Assembly: GCF_003688285.1 (NCBI RefSeq)
Contig: NZ_RCNT01000001.1
Span: 806,001 to 870,000 of the forward strand
Length of the DNA stretch: 64,000 bases
From: Rhodophyticola porphyridii
Lineage (GTDB): Bacteria; Pseudomonadota; Alphaproteobacteria; Rhodobacterales; Rhodobacteraceae
Direction: 5' to 3'
Shown here: one piece after another, positions 26,242 to 34,308 of the stretch
How positions within the stretch are numbered: position 1 is the stretch's first letter
Layout of the letters: the number at the start of each line of letters is the position of its first letter
Translations under genes and position numbers: made by a program
Notes under the pieces: model-generated
The model's input: only the letters and a program-made list of their open reading frames with translations
Database searches by the model: none
Told to the model about the DNA's origin: nothing

Positions 26242-27068
26242 GCGGCATCCTCCCGACGACCGGCGCAGAAATCCGTGTCGGAGCAAACGAACATCCGTCT
26301 GCCGGTATCATCGACGATCACCTCGTCGAGATAGCTGTCCTCGGCCCCGCAAAGCGCGCAGGGATGATCGGCCTTCGACGGGTCGAACGGGTGGTCGTCG
26401 AAATCGAGACTTACGACCCTGGTATAGGGTGGCACCGCATAGATCCGCTGTTCCCGTCCGGCGCCGAACAGTTGCAGGGCTGCGCTTTCCAGCTTGGGGT
26501 TGTCGAATTTCGGGATAGGCGACGGGTCCATCACATAGCGCTCCTCCACCTTCACCGGGTAGGCGTAGGCGGTTGCGATCTCGCCATGCCGGGCGATGTC
26601 CTCGTAAAGTTTCACATGCATCAGCCCGTATTCCTCAAGCGCGTGCATCTTCCGCGTCTCGGTCTCCTTCGGTTCCAGAAACCTGAGCGGTTCCGGGATC
26701 GGCACCTGATAGACAAGGATCTGCTCCTCGCTCAGCACGGTCTCCGGGATCCGGTGCCGGGTCTGGATGACGGTGGCCTCACTCGTCTTCTCGGTCACCG
26801 CCACGCCGGCGGTTTTTTCAAAGAACTTGCGGATCGAGACGGCGTTGGTGGTGTCGTCTGCGCCCTGATCGATCACCTTGAAACGGTCATCCGGGGTCAG
26901 GCAGGCGGCCGAGACCTGCACACCGCCCGTGCCCCAGCCATAGGGCATCGGCATCTCCCGCGAGGCGAAGGGCACCTGATAGCCGGGAATCGCGACACCT
27001 TTCAGAAGCGCGCGGCGGATCATGCGTTTTGTCTGTTCATCGAGATATGCGAAGTTATAGTCTGTCAT
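26238..27068 (-). CDS. phnJ: C-P lyase catalytic subunit, radical SAM enzyme PhnJ
   Basis: The 276-aa product splits the carbon-phosphorus bond of ribose 1-alkylphosphonate 5-phosphate, releasing the alkane and a cyclic ribose phosphate. The cluster and catalytic cysteines lie near the C-terminus as Cys237, Cys240, Cys262 and Cys268. This is the unusual PhnJ spacing (CxxC, 21 residues, C, 5 residues, C) rather than the CxxxCxxC of most radical SAM enzymes. The gene is followed by the 110-aa ORF with an ATGA overlap. Its upstream side is unusual: a second phnJ-like start lies 355 bp further on, the trace of a duplication. Confidence 0.96.
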   Translation of the reverse strand: MTDYNFAYLDEQTKRMIRRALLKGVAIPGYQVPFASREMPMPYGWGTGGVQVSAACLTPDDRFKVIDQGADDTTNAVSIRKFFEKTAGVAVTEKTSEATVIQTRHRIPETVLSEEQILVYQVPIPEPLRFLEPKETETRKMHALEEYGLMHVKLYEDIARHGEIATAYAYPVKVEERYVMDPSPIPKFDNPKLESAALQLFGAGREQRIYAVPPYTRVVSLDFDDHPFDPSKADHPCALCGAEDSYLDEVIVDDTGRRMFVCSDTDFCAGRREDAA

Positions 27069-27099
27069 GCTGAACGGCCGTGATCTGAGGGAGAGTGAG

Positions 27100-27249
27100 A
27101 TGGAATGGATCTCTGAGCATCTTTACGGGATTGTCTTTGCCGGCGTGATGAGCGTGGTGAGCATCTGGCTCATCATGGTGTTTGGCCCGCTTTTCGCGGT
27201 CATCTTCCGCGCCGATCGCGAAAGCCGGAGTTTGCGGCATCGACGCTGA
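27100..27249 (+). CDS. small antisense single-span membrane protein A, 49 aa
   Basis: This plus-strand ORF starts with MEWIS and has one long hydrophobic span (about residues 8-34, IVFAGVMSVVSIWLIMVFGPLF) and a basic tail rich in Arg. GAGGGAGAG lies just upstream of the ATG. It begins 31 bp from the phnJ start codon in divergent orientation. A second ORF with the same design (MEWV start, one span, basic tail) occupies the equivalent place in the other copy of the duplicated unit. Conservation of the open frame in both copies supports a real gene. Function unknown. Confidence 0.55.
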   Translation: MEWISEHLYGIVFAGVMSVVSIWLIMVFGPLFAVIFRADRESRSLRHRR

Positions 27250-27263
27250 GGCGCTGAACACGG

Positions 27264-27296
27264 TCATTCCGCGGCCTCCCGAAGGACGGTGGCCAT
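27264..27296 (-). pseudogene. duplicated phnI 3' tail
   Basis: The minus strand encodes MATVLREAAE followed by TGA. The true phnI ends MATRAQEAAE followed by TGA at 27643. Seven of ten residues agree, and an antisense small ORF ends about 14 bp beyond each stop in both copies. It is the remnant tail of a second phnI copy. Confidence 0.6.
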
Positions 27297-27351
27297 ACTT
27301 TTTTGCTACCGCCGCATCTGCCAAGGGCTCGATGAGATTGTAGACCTGCCT

Positions 27352-27423
27352 GCCGTCTGCAATGGCGAGATGGATGATCTGCTTGGTCTGTCCGTGGAGA
27401 TATGCCAACTTGCAGTCAGACAC
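27352..27423 (-). pseudogene. duplicated phnJ 5' head
   Basis: From a GTG at 27423 the minus strand reads 24 codons that match the phnJ N-terminus at 11 positions: M, D, AYL, QTK, I, A and G in register with MTDYNFAYLDEQTKRMI. The match then stops and runs into unrelated sequence and the phnI tail remnant. It is the beginning of a second phnJ copy, most of which has been deleted. Confidence 0.65.
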
Positions 27424-27446
27424 GGCACCCTCCGGGAGGATTTTTA

Positions 27447-27629
27447 GTGGAATGGGTCATCTGGGGTTTCGGCGGCCTGTTGGCGCTGGTGCTGGCGATC
27501 ATCGCCGTGGGGGCTTGGCGGAGTCTGGTTCGCGACAGGCATGAACCCAACCTGGGCCCGCAACGGATGAGTGACGCGCGGCGCGCGGCGCGCAGGTCCA
27601 CTCCGCGCGGTGTACCTAAGTCGCGGTAG
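27447..27629 (+). CDS. small antisense single-span membrane protein B, 60 aa
   Basis: A GTG start at 27447 is preceded by a strong Shine-Dalgarno (GGGAGGA, 27434-27440). The product begins MEWVIWGFGG, has one hydrophobic span (residues 5-24) and a long basic tail. Its stop lies 14 bp from the convergent phnI stop. It corresponds in position and design to the 49-aa ORF at 27100, so the two are probably copies of one ancestral gene that was duplicated with its surroundings. Role unknown. Confidence 0.6.
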   Translation: MEWVIWGFGGLLALVLAIIAVGAWRSLVRDRHEPNLGPQRMSDARRAARRSTPRGVPKSR

Positions 27630-27642
27630 CGGACGACAGGGG

Positions 27643-28731
27643 TCATTCCGCGGCCTCCTGCGCGCGGGTGGCCATGGCCTCCGCCCTCAATCGGCGGATC
27701 AGTTCCAGTTCCGACTGGAAGTCGACGTAATGGGGCAACTTGATATGCTCAAGAAAGCCTGTGGCCTGCACATTGTCGGAATGGCTGAGCACGAACTCCT
27801 CGTCCTGCGCGGGCGCCCCCACATTGTCTTCACCCAGCTCCTGCCAGCGCATGGCGCGATCGACCAGTGCCATGGAAATCGCCTTGCGTTCCGTATGACC
27901 AAAGACCAGCCCGTAGCCTCGGGTGAATTGCGGCGGCTCGGTTTTCGAGCCGGTGAACTGGTTCACCGTTTCGCATTCTGTGACCGTGATATCCCCCAGT
28001 TCGATGGCGAAACCCAGTTCGGGGATTTCCATCTCCACGGGTAGCTGGCCCACGCGCAATTCGCCGACGAAGGGGTGATTGCGGCCATAGCCGCGCTGCG
28101 TGGAATAGGCCATCGACAGCACGAACCCTTCATCGCCGCGGGTCAGCGCCTGAAGCTTCAGCGCGCGATCGGCGGGAAAATCAAGCGGCTCCCGGGTCAG
28201 GTCACGAGGCGTTTCGGTGCCTGCGGGTTCCGTCTGGATCAGGTCTTCGCGGGCCAGAAACTCGGTTATATGGGGCGTCTTGCCAGTTTGCGGGGTAGTC
28301 TGCGGTGCATCGGGCGCGTCTCCCTCGGCGGCCAGCGCGAAATCGATCAGCCGGTGGGTGTAATCGAAGGTCGGGCCCAGTATCTGGCCGCCCGGGGCAT
28401 CCTTGAATGTGGCGCTGATCCGCCGGTCGCAGGTCATCGCGCCCGTATCGATCGGCTCGGACGCGCCAAAGCGCGGCAGGGTGGTGCGATAGGCGCGGAT
28501 CAGGAAAACCGCCTCGATCATGTCGCCACGGGCCTGTTTGATCGCCAGCGCCGCCAGATCGGGGTCGTAAAGCGAACCCTCTGCCATCACACGGTTCACC
28601 GCCAGGCTCAGTTGCTCGCGGATCTGCGCCACCGACATCTCGGCGACGGCCCTGTCGCCGCGCCGCTCTTCGGCCAGCCAGGCATGGGCATTGTCGATGG
28701 CGCGTTCACCGCCTTTTACTGCCACATACAT
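27643..28731 (-). CDS. phnI: C-P lyase core subunit PhnI (nucleosidase)
   Basis: The 362-aa product starts MYVAVKGGERAIDNAHAWLAEERRGD, the conserved PhnI N-terminus. PhnI with PhnG, PhnH and PhnL replaces the adenine of ATP by the phosphonate; alone it is a nucleosidase. Internal landmarks include GDMIEAVFLIRAYRTTLPRF and the YGRNHPFVGELR segment. The start codon overlaps the phnH stop. The 3' end is followed by a 575-bp gap with the duplication scar before phnJ, which is unusual because phnI and phnJ are normally adjacent. Confidence 0.95.
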   Translation of the reverse strand: MYVAVKGGERAIDNAHAWLAEERRGDRAVAEMSVAQIREQLSLAVNRVMAEGSLYDPDLAALAIKQARGDMIEAVFLIRAYRTTLPRFGASEPIDTGAMTCDRRISATFKDAPGGQILGPTFDYTHRLIDFALAAEGDAPDAPQTTPQTGKTPHITEFLAREDLIQTEPAGTETPRDLTREPLDFPADRALKLQALTRGDEGFVLSMAYSTQRGYGRNHPFVGELRVGQLPVEMEIPELGFAIELGDITVTECETVNQFTGSKTEPPQFTRGYGLVFGHTERKAISMALVDRAMRWQELGEDNVGAPAQDEEFVLSHSDNVQATGFLEHIKLPHYVDFQSELELIRRLRAEAMATRAQEAAE

Positions 28732-29318
28732 CAGATCGCCTCCGTCACTTGGGTGGACCGGGGCAGGGCGGCCAGCTGCGCGCCTGCGGTGAAGATGCAG
28801 TCGAAGCCAAGCGGGAACCGCGCCCGGTTCGCCCGGAACGCGGCGATCTCCGGCAGGTTCAGACGTGCCCGGTCCCTGATCCCCGGACCGCTCAGTACGG
28901 CGCCATCGGCGTAGAGACCGTCGCACTCCACGATCAGCGTCGCCGAGCGGTCGGGATATTCCGGGGTGCCGATTGCGTAGGCCGACAGCGGGGCCAGCGC
29001 GTCCCATGTACCAAGGGCAAACACCGCGGCTTCGGCCCTGACAAACGGCGCGCCGGTGTGGAATGTTATCCAGGCGCGCGCGGCGTCCGTGTCATGGCCG
29101 GGTGCAAGATAGACCCCGGTCTCCGGATCGCAGAGCGTCAGGATCACGGCACCGGCCGCCGCAGAGATCGGGGTGGGCGGTGCGGCTCTGCTGACGGTTT
29201 CGATCCGCCCGGGGCGGGCCATGGCCTGCAAGACTGCGCGAAACGCGAAGGCCGCGTCGAAGGCGGGCGCCTCGAACCCGCCGGTCATCGCATCGCTTTG
29301 GGTGGGTGCCGACATCAT
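28731..29318 (-). CDS. phnH: C-P lyase core subunit PhnH
   Basis: The 195-aa product begins MMSAPTQSDAMTGGFEAPAF and has the PhnH pattern, including FRAVLQAMARPGRI, which is strongly conserved across the family, and GPGIRD near residue 140. PhnH dimerises in the PhnGHIJ complex and supports the first nucleophilic displacement. The first ATG (29318) overlaps the phnG stop as ATGA; a second ATG follows at once. The stop overlaps the phnI start. Confidence 0.94.
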   Translation of the reverse strand: MMSAPTQSDAMTGGFEAPAFDAAFAFRAVLQAMARPGRIETVSRAAPPTPISAAAGAVILTLCDPETGVYLAPGHDTDAARAWITFHTGAPFVRAEAAVFALGTWDALAPLSAYAIGTPEYPDRSATLIVECDGLYADGAVLSGPGIRDRARLNLPEIAAFRANRARFPLGFDCIFTAGAQLAALPRSTQVTEAI

Positions 29319-29767
29319 CCCTCTCCCCGTACCATCGTGAAGAACTCCACCTTCGTCGCGGCGGCGCGTGCGGCGCGCGCGGTCCGCCTGGCCGCCGCCT
29401 CTTCGCGCAGCGGGCGCAGGATCGCGGCCTCCAGCGCTTCGGCCTCGCCTGCTTCGGCCAGCGCGTCGATCAACGCCGCCGTGCACGCTGCCTGCTTGTC
29501 GCGGCCCTGCACATATCCATGGCCGACGGCGCCGTCCCTCAGCCGGACGGAACAGCGTGTCACGCTCATTTCACCCAGATTGAAGGGCGCCCCGACCGCG
29601 CCGGCCCGGCCCCGCACCATCACGGTCCCGATCTCTGGCGGGCGCAGCATGTCATGCTCGGGCGTCCTGCCGAAGGCCTGCCAAAGGGCGGCGAGCCGGG
29701 CCGCCGGGGCCTGCGCCAGGGTCGACAGGCGGGCCTTGCGGTCTGTGTTTGCGTCTATCTCAGACAT
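29315..29767 (-). CDS. phnG: C-P lyase core subunit PhnG
   Basis: The 150-aa product is the first gene of the minus-strand operon. Family features are the RLAALWQAFGRTPEHDMLRPPEIGTVMVRGR region, LGEMSVTRCSVRL and the GHGYVQGRDKQAA segment. PhnG forms the core complex with PhnH, PhnI and PhnJ. The start ATG at 29767 faces the phnF gene across a 108-bp intergenic region with an inverted-repeat operator. Confidence 0.94.
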   Translation of the reverse strand: MSEIDANTDRKARLSTLAQAPAARLAALWQAFGRTPEHDMLRPPEIGTVMVRGRAGAVGAPFNLGEMSVTRCSVRLRDGAVGHGYVQGRDKQAACTAALIDALAEAGEAEALEAAILRPLREEAAARRTARAARAAATKVEFFTMVRGEG

Positions 29768-29775
29768 CTTGCGGA

Positions 29776-29804
29776 GTTGTCCATATTTATATACAACTAG
29801 ACAA
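29776..29804. promoter_or_regulatory. candidate PhnF operator between phnG and phnF
   Basis: Nested inverted repeats lie just upstream of phnG. TTGTC (29777-29781) pairs with GACAA (29800-29804), and GTTGT (29776-29780) with ACAAC (29793-29797), around an AT-rich centre. The AT-rich stretch could also supply a -10 element. Position between the divergent regulator and the first operon gene supports binding by the GntR-type PhnF. The repeats are seen; the binding is inferred. Confidence 0.5.
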
Positions 29805-29875
29805 ATTGTTACGCCCAGCCCGCGAGTCGCGCAAGCCCGGGCTCCGTGAAACTTTGATGACAAACGGATACCGAC

Positions 29876-30592
29876 ATGGGCCGCACCGCGCTTTGGACAT
29901 CGATACGGGACACCCTGACAGGGGAGATCGGCGCGGGCCGCTATGCGCCCGGCGACAAGCTGCCGACCGAAGCGGAACTGGCCGCCCGGTTCGGCGTGAA
30001 CCGCCACACGGTGCGCCGGGCCCTTGCGGCATTGGCCGAGATCGGCACGGTGCATGCACGGCGCGGCGCGGGCGTTTTCGTGACGCACCAGCCCACCTAC
30101 TACCCGATCGGCAAGCGCGTGCGGTTCCACCAGAACCTGATTGCCGCCGGTCGGGAGCCGCGCCGCCGGTCGTTGCACCGTGCGACCCGCGCCGCCGACG
30201 CGCGGGAGGCCGAGGCGCTGGGCCTGAAACCCGGCGATCCGGTGCACGTCTCCGAAGGTGTGTCTTTTGCCGACGATCAGCCCATTGCAGTGTCACGCGC
30301 CGTGTTCCCGGCCGAACGGTTCCCGGATCTGCTCATTCATCTGGCCCGTACCGGCTCCGTCACCGCGGCGTTCCGGGCCGAGGGGCTGATGGATTACACC
30401 CGCAGCTGGACCCAGCTAACGGCGCTTGCCGCCTCGCCCACGCAGGCCGGGCATCTGCATCTGCAGACGGGCGCGCCGATCCTGCGCACGGTCGGGCTGA
30501 GCGTCGATCCGGAAGGCCGCCCGGTGGAATACGGCCGCACCTGGTTTGCCGGCGACCGGGTCACCCTGACCCTGGCCGAGGGCGACGGCTGA
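29876..30592 (+). CDS. phnF: GntR/HutC-family regulator of phosphonate genes
   Basis: The 238-aa product has an N-terminal winged helix-turn-helix (LPTEAELAARFGVNRHTVRRAL, residues 30-52) and a C-terminal UTRA ligand-binding domain of the HutC/PhnF type. The family's PhnF members sit beside C-P lyase or phosphonate uptake genes and act mostly as repressors released by phosphonate or phosphate-starvation signals. It is transcribed divergently from phnG, with inverted repeats in the shared intergenic region, so local autoregulation and control of phnGHIJKLN are likely. Confidence 0.92.
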   Translation: MGRTALWTSIRDTLTGEIGAGRYAPGDKLPTEAELAARFGVNRHTVRRALAALAEIGTVHARRGAGVFVTHQPTYYPIGKRVRFHQNLIAAGREPRRRSLHRATRAADAREAEALGLKPGDPVHVSEGVSFADDQPIAVSRAVFPAERFPDLLIHLARTGSVTAAFRAEGLMDYTRSWTQLTALAASPTQAGHLHLQTGAPILRTVGLSVDPEGRPVEYGRTWFAGDRVTLTLAEGDG

Positions 30593-30664
30593 CGCCCCAT
30601 TGGCACCTTTGCGCGCCCGCGTTATCACGGGGGGCGTCGCGCCACTTCAGGACTTGCTTGCACC

Positions 30665-31426
30665 ATGACATCCGCCCCCGTTTCCGCATCCGGCTCATGG
30701 CCGGTCATCCGATCCCTCGGTTTGACCGGGCTGCTGGTCAGCTTCGCGGATGCGTTCAGTGAACCTGCCAATCGGGCGGCGCTTGCGTTTCGCGCGGCCC
30801 TGGAACGGGATCCATGGCCGGGGGTGGAGGAAACCGCCCCCTCGCTGGTGTCGGTCTTTCTGCGCATCGACCCGCTGGCCGCCGATCACGCGGATCTGGC
30901 GGCCCGGCTGAGCGATCTGGTGTCCCGGCAGGACTGGTACGAGGCACCCCTGCCTGAGGGGCGGCGCCTGTTCCGCGTGCCGACCGTCTACGGCACCGAT
31001 CTGGCCCCGGAACTGTCCGAGGCGGCGACGGCTGCGGGCCTGTCCGAAGCCGAGGCGATCAGGGAGCTTTCCGCCGCCCGGCTGCGGGTCATGGCGCTTG
31101 GCTTCGCGCCGGGCCAGCCCTATCTGGGCGAGCTACCCGAAAACTGGAACCTGCCACGGCGGACGGAGCTGAACCCGATGGTGCCCGCCGGCGCGATGAT
31201 CCAGGCCATCCGGCAATGCGTGCTCTTCTCCCGGCCGTCGCCCACGGGCTGGCGGCATATCGGGCAGACCGCGTTCGAGAATTTCCGCCCCGACAGCGAC
31301 CCGGCCTTCCCCCTGAACCCCGGTGACGAGGTGCAGTTCGTCGCCACCGACCGCGCCCATGTGGAGCGTATGATGGGCGATGCCGACGTGCTGGATGGCG
31401 GCGCCGAGGTCGAGGTGATCTCATGA
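30665..31426 (+). CDS. pxpB: 5-oxoprolinase subunit PxpB
   Basis: The 253-aa product is the KipI/PxpB component of the ATP-dependent prokaryotic 5-oxoprolinase, which opens pyroglutamate to glutamate. Family landmarks are the FRVPTVYG motif (PxxYgG in relatives), GFAPGQPYLG and the downstream PAGAMIQA segment. The stop overlaps the pxpC start as ATGA (31423-31426). All three subunits are present in the order B-C-A. Confidence 0.94.
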   Translation: MTSAPVSASGSWPVIRSLGLTGLLVSFADAFSEPANRAALAFRAALERDPWPGVEETAPSLVSVFLRIDPLAADHADLAARLSDLVSRQDWYEAPLPEGRRLFRVPTVYGTDLAPELSEAATAAGLSEAEAIRELSAARLRVMALGFAPGQPYLGELPENWNLPRRTELNPMVPAGAMIQAIRQCVLFSRPSPTGWRHIGQTAFENFRPDSDPAFPLNPGDEVQFVATDRAHVERMMGDADVLDGGAEVEVIS

Positions 31427-32439
31427 CCGCACTGATCGTCCACCGCGCGGGGCCCGGTGTCACCGTGCAGGATCTTGGCCGCCCCGGTCATCTGGCGCAG
31501 GGCCTTTCGCGGGGCGGGGCGATGGACCGGCTGGCGCTTTACGAAGGCGCTGCGCTCCTGGCTCAGGCGCCCGACCTTGCCGCCCTGGAAATGGTTGGCA
31601 TAGGCGGGGAGTTCGAGGCCGATGCGCCCCTTCGCATCGCCCTGACCGGCGCGCCGATGAAGGCCACGCTCGATGGCGCGCCTCTGATCTGGAATGCCAG
31701 CCACCACATGCCCGCGGGCAGCAGGCTTTCCATTGGCGGCGTGATCGAAGGCGCGGTCGGCTATCTGCATGTGGGCGGCGGGTTCGACACCGATGTCAGA
31801 CTGGGCGCGCGCGCGGCGCAACTGAACGCGGGGCTGGGCGGCCCGGTCGAAGAGGGCACGCATCTGCCGGTCGGCACGGACAGGCAGGGCGCAACCGGCA
31901 TGGTGCTGGATGTGGCCGATCGCTTTTCGGGCGGCCGGTTGCGGATCCTGCCATCGGTCCAGACCGGCTTTTTCGACGAACACACCCGCGCCCGGCTGGA
32001 GGCGACCGCGTTTCAGCGCGATCCGCGCTCGAACCGCATGGCGCTGCGCCTTGCGATGGATGTCGAGGGGTTCGCGCTGGAAGGCGGGCTGACCGTGGTC
32101 TCCGAGGTCATCGTGCCGGGGGACATCCAGATCACCGGCGACGGGGTGCCGGTGATCCTGATGGCGGAATGCCAGACCATGGGCGGCTATCCGCGGATCG
32201 CGACGGTTCTGCCGGCCGATCTGCCACGCGCGGCGCAGACGCCGCCCGGGGCTCCGCTCAACCTTGTTTTCATAACGCCTGACGAAGGTCTGGCGGCGGA
32301 ACGCGCGGATCAGGCGGCGCGGGATGCGCTTCGCTCAAGGGTAAGGCCGCTTGTGCGAGACCCGCGCGACATCCCTGATCTGTTGAGCTATCACTTGGCC
32401 GACGGGGCCATTTCCGGCCATGAGGAGGAGCATCAATGA
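31423..32439 (+). CDS. pxpC: 5-oxoprolinase subunit PxpC
   Basis: The 338-aa product is the KipA/biotin-dependent-carboxyltransferase-like partner of PxpB. The start GPGVTVQDLGRPGHLAQGLSRGGAMDR is the highly conserved family N-terminus, and FDTDVRLGAR and AECQTMGGYPRIA follow in the usual order. It overlaps both neighbours by four bases, so PxpB, C and A are made together. Confidence 0.95.
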   Translation: MTALIVHRAGPGVTVQDLGRPGHLAQGLSRGGAMDRLALYEGAALLAQAPDLAALEMVGIGGEFEADAPLRIALTGAPMKATLDGAPLIWNASHHMPAGSRLSIGGVIEGAVGYLHVGGGFDTDVRLGARAAQLNAGLGGPVEEGTHLPVGTDRQGATGMVLDVADRFSGGRLRILPSVQTGFFDEHTRARLEATAFQRDPRSNRMALRLAMDVEGFALEGGLTVVSEVIVPGDIQITGDGVPVILMAECQTMGGYPRIATVLPADLPRAAQTPPGAPLNLVFITPDEGLAAERADQAARDALRSRVRPLVRDPRDIPDLLSYHLADGAISGHEEEHQ

Positions 32440-33209
32440 GCCTGACTGTCGATCTGAACGCGGATATGGGCGAGAGCTTTGGTCCCTGGGTCATGGGTCG
32501 CGATGCGGATCTGCTGCGGATCATCACCTCGGCCAATATCGCCTGCGGTGCCCATGCGGGCGACCCCGACGTGATGGCGGAAACCATGGCGCTGGCAGTG
32601 GAAAACGGTGTCGGGATCGGCGCGCATCCGGGCTTTCCCGACCTGCAGGGTTTCGGACGCCGGCGGATGCATCTGCCCCACAAGACATTGGCCAATTTCG
32701 TCCGGTTTCAACTTGGTGCGGCGCAGGCCATGGCGCGCGCCGCCAGCGGCAGGGTCCGGCATCTGAAACTGCACGGGGCGCTCGGCAACATGACCTCCGA
32801 GGATGCCGAACTGGCGCGGGTCTGCTACGACGCGGCGCTTTCGGTGGACCCTGACCTGATCATCATGGTGCTGACCGCCACCGCGCAGGAGGAGGCGACG
32901 CGCGCGCTTGGCTGCGCCTGGGCGGGCGAGATTTTCGCGGACCGCGCCTATAACGACGATGCGACGCTTGTCGACCGCTCCCGTCCCGGCGCGGTGATCC
33001 ATGATGCGGGCGTGGCCGGGCCACGCGTCGCCGCGATGGTCAAGGCCGGCGCGATCATCACCGGAAGCGGCAAGGAGATCCCGGCCGCGATCGACACGAT
33101 CTGTCTGCATGGCGACACGCCCGAAGCGGTGGATATCGCGCGCTCGGTCCGCGCGGCGCTGGAGGCCGAAGGCGTGGCGCTGGCACAATTCGAAGGCCGG
33201 ACGGCATGA
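32436..33209 (+). CDS. pxpA: 5-oxoprolinase subunit PxpA (LamB/YcsF family)
   Basis: The 257-aa product starts MSLTVDLNADMGESFGPW, the signature of LamB/YcsF proteins, followed by SANIACGAHAGDP and GAHPGFPDLQGFGRR with metal-binding His and Asp residues. HLKLHGALGN follows near residue 110. PxpA is required with PxpB and PxpC for 5-oxoproline cleavage. A GC-rich hairpin without a T-run (33217-33236) lies 8 bp after the stop and may mark the operon end. Confidence 0.95.
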   Translation: MSLTVDLNADMGESFGPWVMGRDADLLRIITSANIACGAHAGDPDVMAETMALAVENGVGIGAHPGFPDLQGFGRRRMHLPHKTLANFVRFQLGAAQAMARAASGRVRHLKLHGALGNMTSEDAELARVCYDAALSVDPDLIIMVLTATAQEEATRALGCAWAGEIFADRAYNDDATLVDRSRPGAVIHDAGVAGPRVAAMVKAGAIITGSGKEIPAAIDTICLHGDTPEAVDIARSVRAALEAEGVALAQFEGRTA

Positions 33210-33287
33210 ACCGGCCCCCGCCGTCTGGTCGGCGGGATCGCGCGCTGCTAGGTCTGCGCGCAAGGCATCGTCAAGCGGAGGGATGAA

Positions 33288-34172
33288 ATGGCAAAACTGG
33301 CGTTTTTGGGTCTGGGGGTCATGGGCTATCCAATGGCCGGGCATCTGCGGAACGCAGGCCATGAGGTAACCGTCTACAACCGGACAACCGCCAAGGCCGA
33401 AGCCTGGGCGGCGGAGCATGGCGGGGATTTCGCGGAGACCCCGCGCGAGGCGGTGTCGGAGGCGGAGTTCGTGATGTCCTGCGTCGGCAATGACGAGGAT
33501 CTGCGCGCCGTCGTGCTGGGTGCGGCGGGGGCGCTTGCCGGCATGGCGCCCGGATCGGTTTTCGTGGATCACACGACGGTATCGGCAACGGTCACCCGGG
33601 AACTGGCGGCGCAGGCCGCGGAACAGGGGGTGGGCTGGGTCGACGCGCCCGTCTCCGGCGGGCAGGCCGGGGCCGAAAACGGGCAACTGGCGATCATGTG
33701 CGGCGGCGAGGAGACGCATTTCGCGGCGGCCGAACCGGTGATCGATGCCTATGCCAAGGCGATTGTGCATTTCGGCGATATCGGCGCAGGCCAGTTGACC
33801 AAGATGATCAATCAGGTCTGCATAGCCGGTGCGATCCAGAGTATTTCAGAGGGTCTGTTCTTTGCCATGCAAGCCGGGCTGGACGCCAAGAAAGTGGCGG
33901 ATCTGGTGTCCCAGGGTGCAGGTGGCTCGTGGCAATTGGCCAACCGGGCCGGGACGATGGTGGACAATGAGTTCGACCACGGCTTCGCCGTCGACTGGAT
34001 GCGCAAGGATCTGGGGATCGCGCTGGCCCAGGGCAAGGAGATGGGCGTCAGCCTGCCGGTCACGGCGCTGGTGGACCAGTTCTATGCCGAGGTGCAGCAG
34101 CTTGGCGGCGGGAGGTGGGACACCTCCAGCCTGATCCAGCGGTTCCGCAAGATGCACGGGCAGGACATCTGA
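33288..34172 (+). CDS. beta-hydroxyacid dehydrogenase (HIBADH family)
   Basis: The 294-aa product has the N-terminal Rossmann signature GLGVMGYPMAGHL, the substrate-binding DAPVSGGQAGAENGQLAIMCGG segment and the catalytic Lys in GQLTKMINQ. These are the hallmarks of 3-hydroxyisobutyrate and tartronate semialdehyde reductases. The full domain set is present. Which beta-hydroxyacid is used cannot be told. It stands 78 bp after pxpA on the same strand and may have its own promoter. A plausible Shine-Dalgarno (CGGAGGG) precedes the ATG. Confidence 0.92.
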   Translation: MAKLAFLGLGVMGYPMAGHLRNAGHEVTVYNRTTAKAEAWAAEHGGDFAETPREAVSEAEFVMSCVGNDEDLRAVVLGAAGALAGMAPGSVFVDHTTVSATVTRELAAQAAEQGVGWVDAPVSGGQAGAENGQLAIMCGGEETHFAAAEPVIDAYAKAIVHFGDIGAGQLTKMINQVCIAGAIQSISEGLFFAMQAGLDAKKVADLVSQGAGGSWQLANRAGTMVDNEFDHGFAVDWMRKDLGIALAQGKEMGVSLPVTALVDQFYAEVQQLGGGRWDTSSLIQRFRKMHGQDI

Positions 34173-34308
34173 CGACACCGCGCCGCCGCGTCCCGCGCGC
34201 CCGACCGGCGGGGGCGAGTTTGCCGCGTATGGCCGCGTTGACGGGTGCCGGTGCCCGCCATGGCACTGTTTTTGAAGCAAAGAGGACGTTGGGAAAGGCG
34301 GATCCGAC

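Noticed and set aside
33217-33236. GC hairpin after pxpA as a terminator
   Set aside because: The stem CCCGCCG/CGGCGGG is perfect but has no T-run, so termination is unproven; it is mentioned only under pxpA.
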